Assembly: GCA_008009225.1 (NCBI GenBank)
Contig: CM017764.1
Span: forward strand, 37,740,592-37,804,591
DNA from: Acer yangbiense
Taxonomy: Eukaryota; Streptophyta; Magnoliopsida; Sapindales; Sapindaceae
Direction of reading: 5' to 3'
DNA: 64,000 nucleotides
The notes below the pieces were generated by a model. The model was given only the letters and a program-made list of their open reading frames with translations. It was not told the origin of the DNA and ran no database searches. Below, one piece after another: positions 21,701 through 35,122 of this stretch (the stretch's first letter is position 1; every line of letters starts with the position of its first letter). The translations under genes and the position numbers were made by a program.

Positions 21701-22961
21701 CTACAACCTTCTTTTTGGATCCATCACCAAAAGTGACATATCCTCCTTCCTCCATAACAAGAGTCTCGAAGAAACTCTTGTTTCCCGTCATGTGCCTAGA
21801 GCACCCACTATCTAAATACCAAAAATTAGAAGAATTTGCCTTCAAGGCTATTTGAGCAACATGGCAAACATTTTCATTCTTTCTAATCCACCTATAAACA
21901 ATCTTAGCTTTCTTAGTGGTCTTTGGTACATGGGCTCTAGATGTCCTAGGATCATGCATAATAATATTATCATTCCTAGGAACATGCATCATGGCTCTTT
22001 TCTTTTTCTTCTCTATCATGCTTCTAGTTTTGCACATTTTTATATATCGAAAGCAATATGGTCTAATATGACCATCAAATCCACAAAAGTAACATATATG
22101 AGTAAAATAAGGAATCATACCTTGTCCTTGTCTTTGTGGATGAAAGGGTTCAATCCTTATTCGTTGTTGAACCGGTCTAGATTGCTTCCTAGCTTGAGGT
22201 TGCATGATAGGTCTTTTTCCTTTGTGAGCCAATTGTGGAGGAATGTTGGCTTGAGGGACCCTAGGGGGTTGAGCTTGAGTTTGCCTTCTTGGCCCCATCT
22301 TCACTTGTGCATTTGAACATTGTCCTACTTCTAACTTCTTCCTAGGAATTTGCACATATGAAGTTTCTTCGTTCTTCAAACTCTTGACAAACACGGTCTT
22401 GTTAGAGGTTGAGATCTTCTTGCCATCTTCATACCCAAGACCCCTCTTGTCACATGGACTCTTTCCAACACCAAGCATATGGTCAAGCTTCTTGGTGCTA
22501 GAATCCATCCTAGTCATAGACTCTCTTACTTCTTCAAGTTCCCTCTTTAGGCTTTCTTCATTCCTCCTAGATAAGACTAACTCCTCTCTTAGCTTATCTT
22601 CCATCTTCTTGAATTTTTCTACTTGTTCACCTAAGTGGTCATTATGAGATGCAAGCTCAAGATTTTCTTCTCTCAACATCTTGATCTTTCTTGTGCTCTT
22701 GATTGCTAACTCATTAAACTCAGCATGATATTTAGAAAGCACCTTTTTCTCCACAAATCCATTTATGGAGTTAGAAAAGGAATCACTTTCTTCTTCACTT
22801 AAGTCATTTTCCTCTTGACTCATTTCCTCTCTCTCACTAGCACTTTTGCTTTTATGGGAGGAGGCAAAAGCTAGAAGATTAGCCATGAGCTCTTCATCAT
22901 CCGAAGACTCATATCCCTCATAGGAGTCATCACTACTTCCACTCCAAGTGGCGGCCATCAC
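18771..22961 (-). pseudogene. pol: Element A2 gag 3' part and pol polyprotein (broken)
   Basis: From right to left: serine/acidic tract and coiled coil, DKRGLGYEDG, zinc knuckle CYFCGFDGHIRPYC, protease WYLDSGCSRHMTG, integrase with HxxxxH/CxxC and DHGREF...GVVERKN, reverse transcriptase (HQMDVKSDFLNG, YVDDIVFG) and RNase H (FSDADWAGN, STAEAEYIAA). Compared with A1 and E there are three nonsense changes: TGG to TAG at 20865-20867 (integrase), CAA to TAA at 19668-19670 and CAA to TAA at 19344-19346 (both between the YVDD motif and RNase H). All are C-to-T or G-to-A transitions. SDFLNG replaces the SAFLNG of A1 and E near the first catalytic Asp. Otherwise collinear and of normal length. Confidence 0.92.
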
Positions 22962-23011
22962 TTTTCCCTTTTTCCTCTCATTGTGATTTGCACATTCGGG
23001 GGCAAAGTGAC

Positions 23012-23932
23012 CTATGCCACCACACTCGAAACATCGGACCCCTTTCCTTTCGGTCCTTCTTGCCTAGGTTCAAACTTCTTGAAAGAGCCATTTTTCTTCA
23101 CATCTTGACCTTTTGATCCAAAGCCCTTTCTTCTAAACTTCATAACCTTGTTGAACCTTTTTACAAACAAGGCAAGTTCTTCATCCGAGTCAACCTTCTT
23201 TGCCTCTTTTTCATCCTTGGAGGTTTTTAAAGCAATTCCTTTTTGCTTTTTAGTGGGTGTGGAGATAGGCCCTTTCCTAGACTCATAAGCTAGAAGTCTC
23301 CCAATCACCTCACTCGGCTTCATATCCTTATATCCACTATTTTCTTCTAAAGCCGTCACCTTCGATTCAAACCTATCGGGTAGAGATCTCATAATCTTTT
23401 GCTTGATTCTCCTATCCGAATATGGATCACCAAGTTGATGGCTTTGGTTGACTATATCCATCAACTTGATCTCGAAGTCGTTGAAGCACTCATTCTCCTC
23501 CATCTTAAGCATCTCGAATTGAGTTTGGAGGACTTGAAGCTTAGAGTCCTTCACCACTTCGGTTCCCTCATGTGCAATCTCTAGGATGTCCCAAGCCTCC
23601 TTAGCTATCCTAGTATTTTGAATCAATTTATATTGATTTTCATCCATAGCACACAAGATGGCATGCATCGTCTTCCTATTCCACTTTGAAGCCTCAAACT
23701 CTTGCGCATTCCATTGCGCCTTAGGCTTCAATACTTCTTCTCCTCCACCATCGGGAGTCATCTTGGGTAGATCATATCCGTCTTCCACCGCCATCCATGC
23801 ACGGTCATGAATTTGGCATATGTAGGATTCCATCTTCCCTTTCCATTGGGAATAGTTCAATCCGGTAAGAAGAGGAGGCCTTGTGTTAGAAGCACCTTCG
23901 TTGCCACCACCATTTCCACCGTTTCCACTCAT
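23012..23932 (-). pseudogene. gag: Element A2 gag, 5' part (frameshifted)
   Basis: Starts at ATG 23932 (MSGNGGNGGG) and encodes the copia Gag capsid-type region without internal stops. A frameshift near 23035, just before the first zinc knuckle, throws the frame to a stop at 23012. The knuckle is still present in another frame, and the Gag extension continues at 22961. Upstream, 23933-24042 is the short leader before the PBS. Confidence 0.9.
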
Positions 23933-24042
23933 AGTGTTTATGAATGAATGAAATGAATGCAAATGTATGAATGATCAAAAATCACACAAAATGCAAAACA
24001 CACCAAAATAAGCAAGGATCACCTATGTATGTCTAGGAACCC

Positions 24043-24054
24043 GCTTTGATACCA
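24043..24054 (-). other. Element A2 primer binding site
   Basis: Minus-strand TGGTATCAAAGC, two bases from the LTR end. One base differs from A1's TGGTATCAGAGC. Confidence 0.85.
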
Positions 24055-24056
24055 AT

Positions 24057-25547
24057 TGAAACAAATTATAGCACGGTGTGTATAAAACTTTCTAGAGAGG
24101 GGGTGAATAGATTTTAAGCTTTTTACCCAATTTTTCGTGTTAGTCAAAATTACGAAATTACCCCTAAATAGATAAAGCAATAAATCAAGTATAAAATGCG
24201 GAAATTAAATAACACTTGATTTTTACGTGGAAACCCTCACGGGAAAAACCACGGGCTAGTAAGTAAGCCACACTCGAACCTCGAATCCACTAAATGTGTA
24301 AAACGATTACAACCTAATCCCGGAAGTAATCACACACCTACCTAATCCCGGTATGAGTGAACCTAGTCCAATTTGCTTGCGATCTAAGCAACCTAATCCC
24401 GGATGCTACACACAAGACTTACTTTCTCTATGAAGAGAATACAACCCTAAGTGAATATATGAATATCCAAATGCAACATAGAGCAAGGGAAACCCTATAT
24501 GCTTATCTAAAATGATTAATATGCAATTAGAACAATCCTAGATATTAAAAACTAAATGACATGTTCAATCAAATAGTTTAGCTAATCAAGATTAAGCACA
24601 AAACCTAATTAGCTATCACAATACAACTTCTCAAACATACATCACACTAATCTCAATCTTGTATCAAAAGATATATGAAAATCATACAAGTAATAAATTG
24701 AGATTGCTTGTTAAGAAAAACACAAAATATGTAAGATATTAGTGAAAAGCTTACCAAGCAAAGTATGATGAAGAATCCATGCAAGATGTCATCTAGATGA
24801 TCAAGGATGAAGCTAGATGATGATTGATGATCATGAAAAAATGTTTGAGTAAACTAAAAATGAGTTCTTTGGAATTTTTCTTCTCTTTGAAAAATATCCT
24901 AAGTATGGAATCTGAATATGAACTCTTGTTATTGACCTAAAGTCAAAGAGGCATATATATAGGGGGCCAAAACAAGGTGTGGTCGTTTTGATAAGTTGGC
25001 CTCATATTTGCCTTGGGCGCTGTACGTAGAGCTCCTCTTGTACAGCGCCCCAACTCTGTTCTCACGGGAAAACAGAGTGGCGCTGTACGTAGAGCGCTTT
25101 GTACAGCGCCTGTACAGCGACCCAACATCGACCGAATTAAATCGATCAGGTCTGAACAGCGCTCAATGGGCGCTGTTCGTACAGCGCTTCTGTAGAGCGC
25201 TTTTGGGAGCACCCAATGCAAAAATGCAATCCTAAGTCTAAGCATGACAAGGCAATTGGATATGCAAGATGCAATCAAACTAACATGCAAGAAGAGATGT
25301 TAATGAACATGAATGCACAAAAATAAGACACACAACATACAAGTATTAAACAAATGCATGAGTTGTGAGTGTGTGCAACTATCTCTTCAAGACAAGTAAG
25401 CACAAAGAAATATACCTTCGATGCTTATCAATACGAGGTCTTCAAAGGGCTTCGAACAATAAACCCGATACCTAGGCTACCCTTACAAAGAACCCCAACA
25501 TGTGGTTTGTCCACGAAATGAGCCAATCAACAAATGGGAACCTTACA
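24057..25547 (-). repeat. Element A2 5' LTR (intact)
   Basis: 1491 bp, TGAAACAAATT...GGGAACCTTACA. It contains the hairpin (about 24227-24255), three CCTAATCCCGG motifs (about 24312-24402), the TATA box (minus, about 24954-24961) and the GCGCTGTAC array (25016-25209). It serves as the uninterrupted reference for the split 3' LTR. Confidence 0.93.
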
Positions 25548-27356
25548 CACAAGACTTACTTCTCCGAAGAGATCACACCCTAAGTGAATATGCAATGATA
25601 TCCAAATATGCAAGAAGTGCTAGGGTACACTAAATGCTTATCTAGGATTATATGATGACAATAAAATCAATCCTAGATATCAAATATAGCTATATGACAT
25701 GGCATACAACTTTAGCTATGTTAGGGATAACCAATCCTAAATACAATAGCTATCACAAATAACCCACAAGCATTCAAAAGATTAACTAGTTGATTAAAAT
25801 ACAATCTATCAACCTAGTTATCAATAAATCACACAAGAATGTTTATGGCATAGCTTTTAGGCAATAATGACCTAATCATTTAAGCTATCAAAAATAATCT
25901 CAATCATATAATGAGATTAATTAGCTAGATATAAAATAGGCATGAAAACCTAGCTAACATAAATAACCCAATCAACACATAATCTCAATCATGTATGTAG
26001 AAATTAATCTAAACACATACAAGTAATAAATGAGATAAAATTGATAAGTAGAAACACTAATTATGTAAGATAAAAGTGTTCAACAAATCATACCATGTGT
26101 GTTGAAGAAGACCCATGCATTAGCACATGCTAGATGAACCTAGATGATGCCTAGATGATGATTTGTGCATGTGGGAATGGGTTTAGAGAGATAAAGATGT
26201 AATCTTTAAGCTTTTTCTCTCAAGTCTCTCTTTCTCTCTCAAGAATATGGAGCCTCTCTCTCTAGGGTTTGATTTTCTGGCTCTGCACTCAAAATGATGA
26301 GAAAGATATGTATTTATAATGCCCAAGTGAAACTATGTCGTTTTGGAAGAATGGAACAATTATGGGCATTTTCGCGGTACTCGCGTCAGTGCAGCGGCTC
26401 AAGATTCGAGCGCTTCGAAACATGACCAAACGACATCGAAACCTTTCGTATGATATATCGTTGGAAAGGTATGGATGTCTACTTTCTAATTGTTATTACA
26501 GAATGACATTTTGATATCTGTAGAAACGGTTATGGTCAATTGAGTGACCAAAGGTCAGAAACGAACAACAACAGAGTTGCCCTGTTTTGATTGTAACTTT
26601 GGAGATTTTAAAACCAATCCAAACAGTCATGAAATATTACGAATAATATACCGTTGGAAAGGTATGGGTGTCTAGTTTGTACTTAAATTTGCAAAGGTCA
26701 ATTTTGAAAACACTTAAAATATTGAAATCCAATCTTTTGAAACTAGACACCTTACTCCAATCAACCAAACCAAAACTACCACTTATCCAAGAGAAGAATG
26801 AGACCTTCTCAAGTGGTCAACCATCGCGCTAAGACATGCACACCATCGTGCAAGCATGGACGTTTCCGATCACACAAACGGAAATGAATTACACCACACT
26901 TAAGACTCATCATGAAGTGCAGGTGTGGGAAGTGAATGCATCCTAATGCCCAAACATGTCATGGCATTTCAATGAACATGATGCAATCACTTAAACATGC
27001 ATGAATAGAATTCATGACTTTGCATCCTAATGCCTAAACATGTCATGGCATTTCAATGAACAAGATGCAATCAAATAAAACATGCAAGAAGAGATGTTCA
27101 AGAACATGCATGCACACATATAAAACACACAAGATACAAGAATAAGATTTATGCATGAGTTGTGTGTGTGTGCAACTAGATCTCTTCAAAGCAAGTAAGC
27201 ACTAGAATTTACCTTTGGTGCTTCTTCTCTTGAGGTCTTGAGAGGGCCTTGGTTGTGTAAAACACCAACCATCAAATACCTAAGCTACCCTTACATCAAG
27301 CCCCAATATGTGGTTTGTTCACGAAATAAGCCAATCAATAGATGGGAATCCTTACA
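25548..27356 (-). repeat. Solo LTR D, right part
   Basis: Continues D after A2, starting with the duplicated CACAA. It ends GGGAATCCTTACA at 27356, followed by CAATT (27357-27361), a 4/5 match to CATTT at the other end. A TATA box (minus TATAAATA, 26311-26318) is preceded, in element sense, by a small CpG patch at 26373-26421 with CGCGGTACTCGCG and TTCGA/TCGAA arms. The remainder is AT-rich with no gene. Element B resumes at 27357. Confidence 0.75.
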
Positions 27357-27422
27357 CAATTAGAATAAAGTTTTTGCTTATTAAGCCACTCACAATCACA
27401 CATAGACAATAATCAACACAAA

Positions 27423-27730
27423 TCATGTCAATGGATCTTCGAAGAGTTTTAAACCTCTTATGTTCAAGGGCTTAATGAACAAATCCGCAAGTTGATTTTT
27501 TGGTAGGCATTGCTCTAGAGTAACAATAGAATGTTCAACATGTTCTCTAATAAAATGATGCCTAATATCAATGTGCAATGATATTAAGCATACATAGAGT
27601 TGAAAAGATAAAATAGAAAGCAAGCTTTTAGAGTAGAGAAATACCTTAGCAAGCTTTTTCACCAATGAAAGGTCTCCGCACTTTTTATGAGCTTTCTTGG
27701 CTTGTTTGTTCTCATGACAACAAGTTGTTG
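27423..27730 (-). pseudogene. Element B pol remnant: pre-integrase scrap joined to RNase H end
   Basis: Minus-strand residues HIDIRHHFIREHVEH...NQLADLFIKPL (about 27423-27575) are the conserved C-terminus of copia RNase H. Immediately upstream in element sense (about 27600-27730) is a short lysine-rich stretch (CGDLSLVKKLAK) resembling the region before integrase. Protease, integrase, reverse transcriptase and most of RNase H, several kilobases in A1, are missing between them, so an internal deletion removed almost all of pol. Confidence 0.65.
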
Positions 27731-28029
27731 GTGAGTTATCCCAAGAAAATAAAGACCAAACACTTTCAACTCAAACAAACACATGAAAATGACTTTCTCT
27801 AAAAGTCTTAACAAAATTAATCACCAAATAGATTTCAAAATTCAACTTCTTTAAAGTTAATCAACAAATTTTGACTATCATAGTGAATATGAGAATATTA
27901 AGTTTATGTATTGACAAGAGACACCAAGTTTGAATACTAGACCTAGCACATTACAAAGAGCTTAGTCAAGCATCAAACTTAGAACTCTTATCAAACAAGA
28001 ACAAAAATATTCTCATATGTGCTACTCAA

Positions 28030-30570
28030 TCAAGTATGAGAGCACTCACCTTTGACCATATTGGTCTTAGGTGAACCAACACAAACAACATCATGATCAT
28101 TACGCATAGCAATATGAAATCTAGAAGATAAATCATCAACTATCTTCTTCATTAAAATATCACTCATATTAAACTCATCACTGTTGCCACGCACAAATAT
28201 TTCATCAAGACTCTTCAAATGATCATGGTTAACACTCTTCTTAACCAACTTTTTCTCAACATTCATCTTATCATGATTATTATTAACATGCATGTCATTC
28301 TTTTCAATCCAAATCTTCCTAATAGGTTTCTTCACATGAATATGATCAATATGTACATTTCTCAACGCATCAAAGCTATTATCATGTTTAGAAACATTCA
28401 AAGAAGATTTATCTATTTCACAATCATGCATATTATTCTTTTGAACCCAAACTTTCCTTATTGATTTCTTTTCATTAACATGTTCATCACGCATAGTCTC
28501 TAATGCCCTAACATGTTTAGAAACAACCAAATGAAGTCTTTTCATCTCACTAGCATGCATCTCATTCCCTAGTTCGCATTGTCTAATATACTTGTAGCAT
28601 TTAGGTTTGATATGCCCTACAACATTGCAAAAATGACAAACCGGGATAAACTTAGAGATGTTATGTCTAGCTCTAAACTTAAACTCATGCTTAGGAGAAT
28701 GATTAGGTAACTTTTTCATATTTTTATCATGTTCCACATTTCCTAGTTTGCATTGCCTAACATATTCATAACACTTAGGCCTAATGTGACCAACCACATT
28801 ACAATAATGACAAACCGGAATGAAATTAGAAAAATTACCTTTTGGGTATGCATGCTTTGGTTGAGAAGTTGGTTGAGAAGTTTCATAGCTCTTCTTGTCT
28901 TTGTCTTTGATGTTGGAAGGAATAGTAGTTGAGTCTTTCTTCTCCTTGGAAATTCTTGACTTGTTCTTGGTTGTAGGAGTCTTCTTAATTTCTTCTACAT
29001 AACCCAAGCCACTTTTATCTCCATGACGCTTTCCAAGTTTTATCACTTCATCAAGCTTAATGGCTCCAATTTTCATGCCATTAATAGACTCTTTGAGAGC
29101 TTTGACTCATTCCTTTATCTTCATGATAGACAAAGAGTTCTCTTTTTGCTTGATCTCTCCTTCCATGGCAAACAACTTCATTGTAAAGTCTTCTCTTAGA
29201 TTATCTAGCTCTTAAGCACTTTCTTCCACCTTTGAAAAATAATTTTCAATGGTCTTTTCATGCTCCTTGATGACTTCACTTTTCTTGCTCATCTTCTCCA
29301 AAGACATCTTCTTTTCATTGACAAGAGCTTTAAAGATCACCACTAAATTGGCATTGATCAACTTCAACTTGTTATTCTCTTCATTCTTTTGTTGAAGGAT
29401 CTTGTCATTGAAGCTTATATAATCTTGATTTGAGGAGGCTTCTAACTCTTCATCAAATGAGGAGACTTCACTATCTTCACTACTTGAAGAGTTTTCACTT
29501 TCCTCATTACTTGAGGAGTCTTCACTACTATCCTCAAATCTTCCTTCATATATAGCCGGGTGAGCAATGTAATTGCTAGTATATTCTCGTTCATCCGAGG
29601 ACTCCTCTTCCTCTTCTACATCACTCACACTCACATCACTTCAAGAAGCCGCCATTGCTAAGCCTTTCTTAGACTCTTTCTTCCCATTAGCATATTTGGA
29701 AGAGATAAATCCAATCCTGTTGCATCCATGGCATTGAATTAACTTCTTCTTAGATTTATCCTTGCAATCTACCACTTCTTTTGGAGTGATCTTCTTCTTG
29801 ACTTCCTCTCTCTTAGAACATATGTTCTTTAGAAATTTCTTGAGAGTTCTTACCATACTAGATATATCATCTTCACTCTTCTCATTGATTACCTTGAGTG
29901 CTATTCCCTTACCCTCAATCTTCGGCTTGAACCCAAGCTCATATGTTTGTAAAGACCCAAGAAGCTCATCAACCCTCATAAGATCGACATTCTTGCTTTC
30001 TTCAATTGCGGTCACCTTTGCATTAAATCTCTTAGGCAAGGATCTCAAGATCTTCCAATTAATTCTCTCTTGTGTATATAGCTCTCCCAAAGTTTGACTT
30101 TGGTTGGTGATACTCAAGAGTCTAGTTTGGAAGTCTACTAACTTCTCATCCTCATTCATAACAAGACTTTCAAATTTATAAGTAAGCATTTGCACTCTAG
30201 ACCTTCGAACCGCTAACGTACCCTCATTGGTAGTTTGCAAAGTATCCCATGCTTCCTTTGCCGATTCAAGGTTTTGGATGTAGATAAATTGAGTAATATC
30301 TACACCTCCAAAAATAGCATTCACCGCTCGATGATGCCATTTAGCATTATCAAAATCAATGGCCGTCCATTCGGCTCTAGGCTTCACAATCATAGTGCCA
30401 TCTTCAATCCTTTTGGTAGGTAACTCATAACCTTCCTCAACACTCATCCATGCTTTTTCATTAATGTATCTAATGTAGGCTCTCATCCTAATTTTCCAAA
30501 AGGAGTAGTTACCACTATTCAATAGTGGAGGTCTACCACTAGAAGCACCTTCCGGCATTGAATCACCCAT
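28030..30570 (-). pseudogene. gag: Element B gag with duplicated zinc-knuckle module (broken)
   Basis: Starts at ATG 30570 (MGDSMPEGASSGRPPLL); an upstream in-frame start at 30609 is less likely. The first 310 residues are a copia Gag capsid domain. The first zinc knuckle is degenerate (CHGCNRIGFISSKY: His and last Cys replaced). In-frame stops follow at 29641-29643 (TGA), about 29209-29211 and near 29107. The remainder has a Ser/Glu tract (about 29440-29630), a coiled coil, the Sirevirus motif DKSGLGY, and two knuckles in tandem, CHYCNVVGHIRPKC (about 28772-28813) and CHFCNVVGHIKPKC (about 28597-28638), each followed by similar text (RQCKLGN / RQCELGN). A later motif is also doubled (IRKVWVQKNNMHD / IRKIWIEKNDMHV). 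Gag would coat element RNA; with pol lost, B resembles gag-only non-autonomous elements. Confidence 0.85.
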
Positions 30571-30649
30571 AGCTACAAAAATGAACAAACACAACAAAAC
30601 AAAACACAAACACTATAATATGGATCTATCTAATTACTTCTAGACACCC

Positions 30650-30661
30650 GCTCTGATACCA
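30650..30661 (-). other. Element B primer binding site
   Basis: Minus-strand TGGTATCAGAGC two bases from the LTR end at 30664; complements initiator-Met tRNA. Confidence 0.88.
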
Positions 30662-30663
30662 AA

Positions 30664-32595
30664 TGAAATTCCCTTAAGCAATATAGTGTAATATATACCT
30701 AGAGGGGGGGTGAATAGGTATAGGCCCAAATTCTTCCAATATACAAAAAATATATGGAATACAACAATTAAAAGCACATTTGATGAATCTTAACAATTGA
30801 ATTGATTTAACCAACACATGTGAAAATCAATATACAAGTAATGCAATCAATACAAACATATGGAAGATAAAGAAATATAAAAACGAAACTTGACACAAAT
30901 ATTTTTACGTGGTAAAACCTCAAAGAGGAAACATCCACGGGTTGATACCACAACCACCAGCAAAGCAATCCACTATATGAAAAGGACTTACACACTCAAG
31001 CTATCCACACATGATATCCGCTCAAGCTATCACCTCCTAATCTACCCTCGGGCTAGTGAACTACCAAGCCTACTTCCTATCCGAGATGTGTCCTACACCT
31101 CTAGAAAGCAACTTCATATCCAAGACGCTCACGTCTCTAGGAAGATTTCTTGCTTATCTATCCGGATCCTCCTGACCCTAGACAAGTCTCCTTGCTTGAC
31201 TATCCGAGTCCTCCCGACTCTAATCAAGACTTCTTTGCTCTATCCACAAAGCTTCACTCACTTTGCTAGAGACTTCAACCTTATGCAAGGCAATGATCTA
31301 AGTGATGCAAATGATGCAAATCATAATCAAATAAAGTATGATGATCAATCAAACTCTATGAACATGCTTAGAGATATTCTAGTATATGCTTTCAACATAC
31401 AATCACAAAAATACCTCGAAATCAATGCATGTAAAATCAATAAGAACAAGTCAAGAATATTCAATATATCACACTATAAACCTTGTTCTTAGAACATGAA
31501 ATTAAACCTAGAACATGTCATGAGGCACATCACATATAGCATTTCTAGAATCAATTTCAAGGAAAATCAACTTTAGCAAACTAAGTTCAAAGTTGAACCA
31601 CGTACTGAAATCTGGACACTGGGAAAACTCACGAGGTCAACTAACTCCAAAAATGTTTGGGGTTTGTAGCTCCCATCAAGACCAACAATTTTGGTTTTTG
31701 GATCAATCAATTTTGAGTTCGTATGAGAAAGTTATGATCGAAATAAGAAAATCAAAATCATGAAGATTTCTGCAGAAATTTTCTTTTCAAGTTTTCTTCA
31801 AGTTCTTAGTTTGGAGGGTAGGAGAGACATTTAAAAGGAGGAGAGAGAGAGGATTTTTTTGGCCAACCAAAAGAGGCCACCTCAGCCAAGGCCTGTGTGG
31901 GGCGCGTGGGCCACACGGGACCAGAGAGGTCCTCTGGCCGTGGGTCCCACGGCTCCCACACGGCTTGGCCAAGCTTGACCATCTGGCCTCGCTTGCTCTC
32001 CCGCGTACCTCTCATATTCTTTGGCCGTATTCAGCCGTTCGAACTCTGAATTCAAATATGTTTTCGGATTACAAACTGTGACTCCCTCACACACGACTAT
32101 GACTATAAAACTTTAAAAAATGATTGAGAAATCATCTCGGAAAATGACGATGAAGTCAACTTAACAACCGAGAATGAATAGTAGCGTAGCTACATCATTT
32201 GGACTCGAAACCTTATGAATGAGTAACCGAAATGACCGGGACTCAATAAGGAATCATATAAGAACATGTTCAAGTCCAAAATACAAAACACACAAACAAA
32301 TAAACACAAATTCACACGAGTATGCCATATCAAAGAGATAGTCACAAAACATGCAATTCTACAATGTTTGTCTATAAGAGACCAATGCATATGCATACTA
32401 AGAAGTGTGTGAATGTGTTATACCAAATGTTTGAACAACGATGCAGGGACACACGTGTATGAATTGTGTGTGTGTGTGCTCTTACGTTTTGCAAGAGGAA
32501 GAAGAATCTAGATACCTTAGCATCCGAGTAAGCGATGTTCCTCTTGAAGACGATATTTGAAAGATACGTTGCTTTTAACCTTTAAAGCTTCTTCT
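30664..32595 (-). repeat. Element B 5' LTR, main part
   Basis: TGAAATTCCC... aligning with 2522-4450 of the 3' LTR. It contains the hairpin with intact arms (30908-30939) and the palindrome cluster at 31882-31981. It is interrupted at 32595 by element C; the tail continues at 42258-42314. Confidence 0.88.
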
Positions 32596-35108
32596 TGTAA
32601 GGAAAAATATGGTCACGCAGCGGAAGCGAGACTAAAATAGAGTTTAGTATAGTTTAAAATTTTTCCATAATTTGAACCTTAACCCTCTAATTAATTAAAC
32701 ATATATATATATACTAAAAAGTAGAATACCTTTTGTCGTTTGATCCGATTGACTTTGCGTCGATGGTAATACGCAAGATCTTCCAATCCTATCACGAACG
32801 TGAATCACCTAGGACCGTGGTCTCCCTTTCTTTGAATTGCGTACCTAAGGATGGAAAACAAAATCTTTTCTTTTTCGTTAGTCACTAAACTTCCGAGAGA
32901 CAATGAAGAATGTTCCGGTCACTTTTGAATTCTCAATCTAATGATCAAAACTCGCGTGAACCATATTCGAAATTGTGCACAAAGCCTATTGATGTATAAG
33001 CTACTAGTGCACTATCGAAATAAGAACAATTCTTCCTACTTTTATCTCTTGGCCGAAATCACACTTAATCTTAAGAGATAGCTTTTATTTTTCAAGCAAT
33101 CGAAAAATAAATCTCTTGTTAAAAAAACATTAGGGTTGCCGAATATATGATCTATATCTATTGCAATATACTTGCACAATCTATATTATATATATCTCTA
33201 GTGCTGTTTACTTGCACAATATATTATATATGTATCTTCCGATATCCTTGCATAATATAATATATATATATATAGTGCTTATTTACTTGCACAATATATT
33301 ATTTATATATATCTTTGCATGAAATCAATTTGCATATATTGCTATAAATATCTTGCACGTGAATTCAACTTGCATATATATTATATATAGCTGCCCGAAT
33401 TAAACTTGCATATATAATATATATATCTTAGAATTCAACTTGCATATCATAATTAGGGTAACCGAATTCCTTTACCAAATCGGATTTTTGCCTTTTGACC
33501 TAAATCCTAACTCTAGGTGGATTTCCTTAGAATTCCAAACCATAATCCAACTCTTTAGTGTATTTGTGACTATATCAAAGACTTCCTAATTTGACTAGAT
33601 AAATAAATCTCTTATTTATCTACTTACCAAATAAAGTCTTTTACATTTATTATACTACCACAATAGCATATTACTAAGAAACATTTTTCCTAGTCAAAAA
33701 AAGATTTTGATTTTTAATTAAATAATTAATTAATCAATTAATTAAATTCCATTTAATCAAACAATAAAAATGAAATAATATTTTAGACTATTATTCTAGT
33801 CTTGCCGGCCACACCATATACATGGGCCTAATATTATTTTCTTATTTTATGTAATCCATTAGACTTTAATTAAAAAGCCCACATATGAACCAGACCCATT
33901 CTTACTAAAGAAACAAGCCCACATGCCTTTCATTAATATATTAATATAATTGATCAGCCCATTAAATAAATAATGTGCAAATTATATTCTTAATATATTA
34001 AATACAATTCTAGATGGACCCATAAATTGGTCCGGTAGAATATATCAAGTGATCCATGCAAATCCGTGTGGATTGGGGATCTTGGCAGGCTATCTAAATT
34101 TAAGCTTCAATAGACATAACATAATCACAATCAACAAATAATTCACTTAGGTCCGATCTATTAATTTTAACTCATTCCACTAAAGAGCTAAAATTGAACT
34201 CTTAAATAAAGATAGAATAAGTAAATATTTCTCATTCGTACCCTAGACAATCTTATTGGAGATGGTGTATCCTCGTGAAGAATATCAGTAATCGCCAAGA
34301 GCTCATAGACCGCCTATAGCTCTCCAAGTTACCATATTTACTCATATGACCACATTTTGAACTTGGATATTTTGACTTGTCCAGAAGCCATGTTTCAATA
34401 GACTCTATCGAAAACTTAACGTTAAGATTCAATATCCAATACCTCAAAAACATCCATATGATGATATTCTACTCTCATTTAATAAATGGAGCCACGATGT
34501 CCATATCTATAAATGAAGTCCTCTATTGATTAACAAATGAATACCACCAAACTATCGATGATAGACTATGCTATATAATCGTACTCATTGATAACTCAAA
34601 TAATAACACTTGCAACCATAAGTCCATCATTTATCTTAGGATTAAGATAGACTCTCCGATTGTCCTGATAATGAAAAAACTTTTATCTACCGACGGTTCT
34701 AGATAAAGTATTTCATTGTGATCCAGTTCAATGCACCCAGTGCACTAGATTCTTTTACTCGAAGACCCTCCGATGATTTTAGACTCATCATAACACATTT
34801 GATCCCACTCAATTGCTAGTAAAAGAATTCTACAACTTTAACAAGATAAAAGTGCCCAACCTTTAACTTAAGTTGTGAACATTTATTCAAGACTAACTAA
34901 AGAATTGTGTCTACCTCATACATATCCAGATGTACGAACAATTCTTCTTTTCTCATAGTCTTTTGACCTTATGATTATTTACTTTTGACAATTATAATAT
35001 TCAATCTATAAATGCTATAAGATTTGTTTAAATTAGAAATCACTTTATTAATATGAAAAGATTGTCAAAAACAATTTTACACTCTTGCTATTGAGCATAA
35101 TCCTAACA
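32596..35108 (-). repeat. Element C 3' LTR
   Basis: Starts TGTAAGGAAAAATATGG and ends GCATAATCCTAACA. It carries an extra duplicated TTGCACAAT/ATATAT block (about 33171-33250) relative to the 5' LTR. The adjoining PPT is at 35109-35122 (minus, AAGTGGAAGAT). Very AT-rich; no gene. Confidence 0.9.
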
Positions 35109-35122
35109 ATCTTCCACTTGCG

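Larger units (their letters stand above)
6450..25547 (-). mobile_element. Element A2: Sirevirus-type copia retrotransposon, full length, degenerate, hosts A1
   Basis: LTRs are 24057-25547 (5', 1491 bp) and 6450-7859 plus 17445-17525 (3', 1410 + 81 = 1491 bp once A1 is removed), so the lengths agree exactly. Flanks TACAA (6445-6449) and CACAA (25548-25552) are a 4/5 TSD. It is inserted in solo LTR D. The PBS (minus, 24043-24054) reads TGGTATCAAAGC. Gag and pol run from 23932 down to 18771 with one frameshift and at least three in-frame stops. The LTRs differ at roughly 20 sites by eye. Confidence 0.9.
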
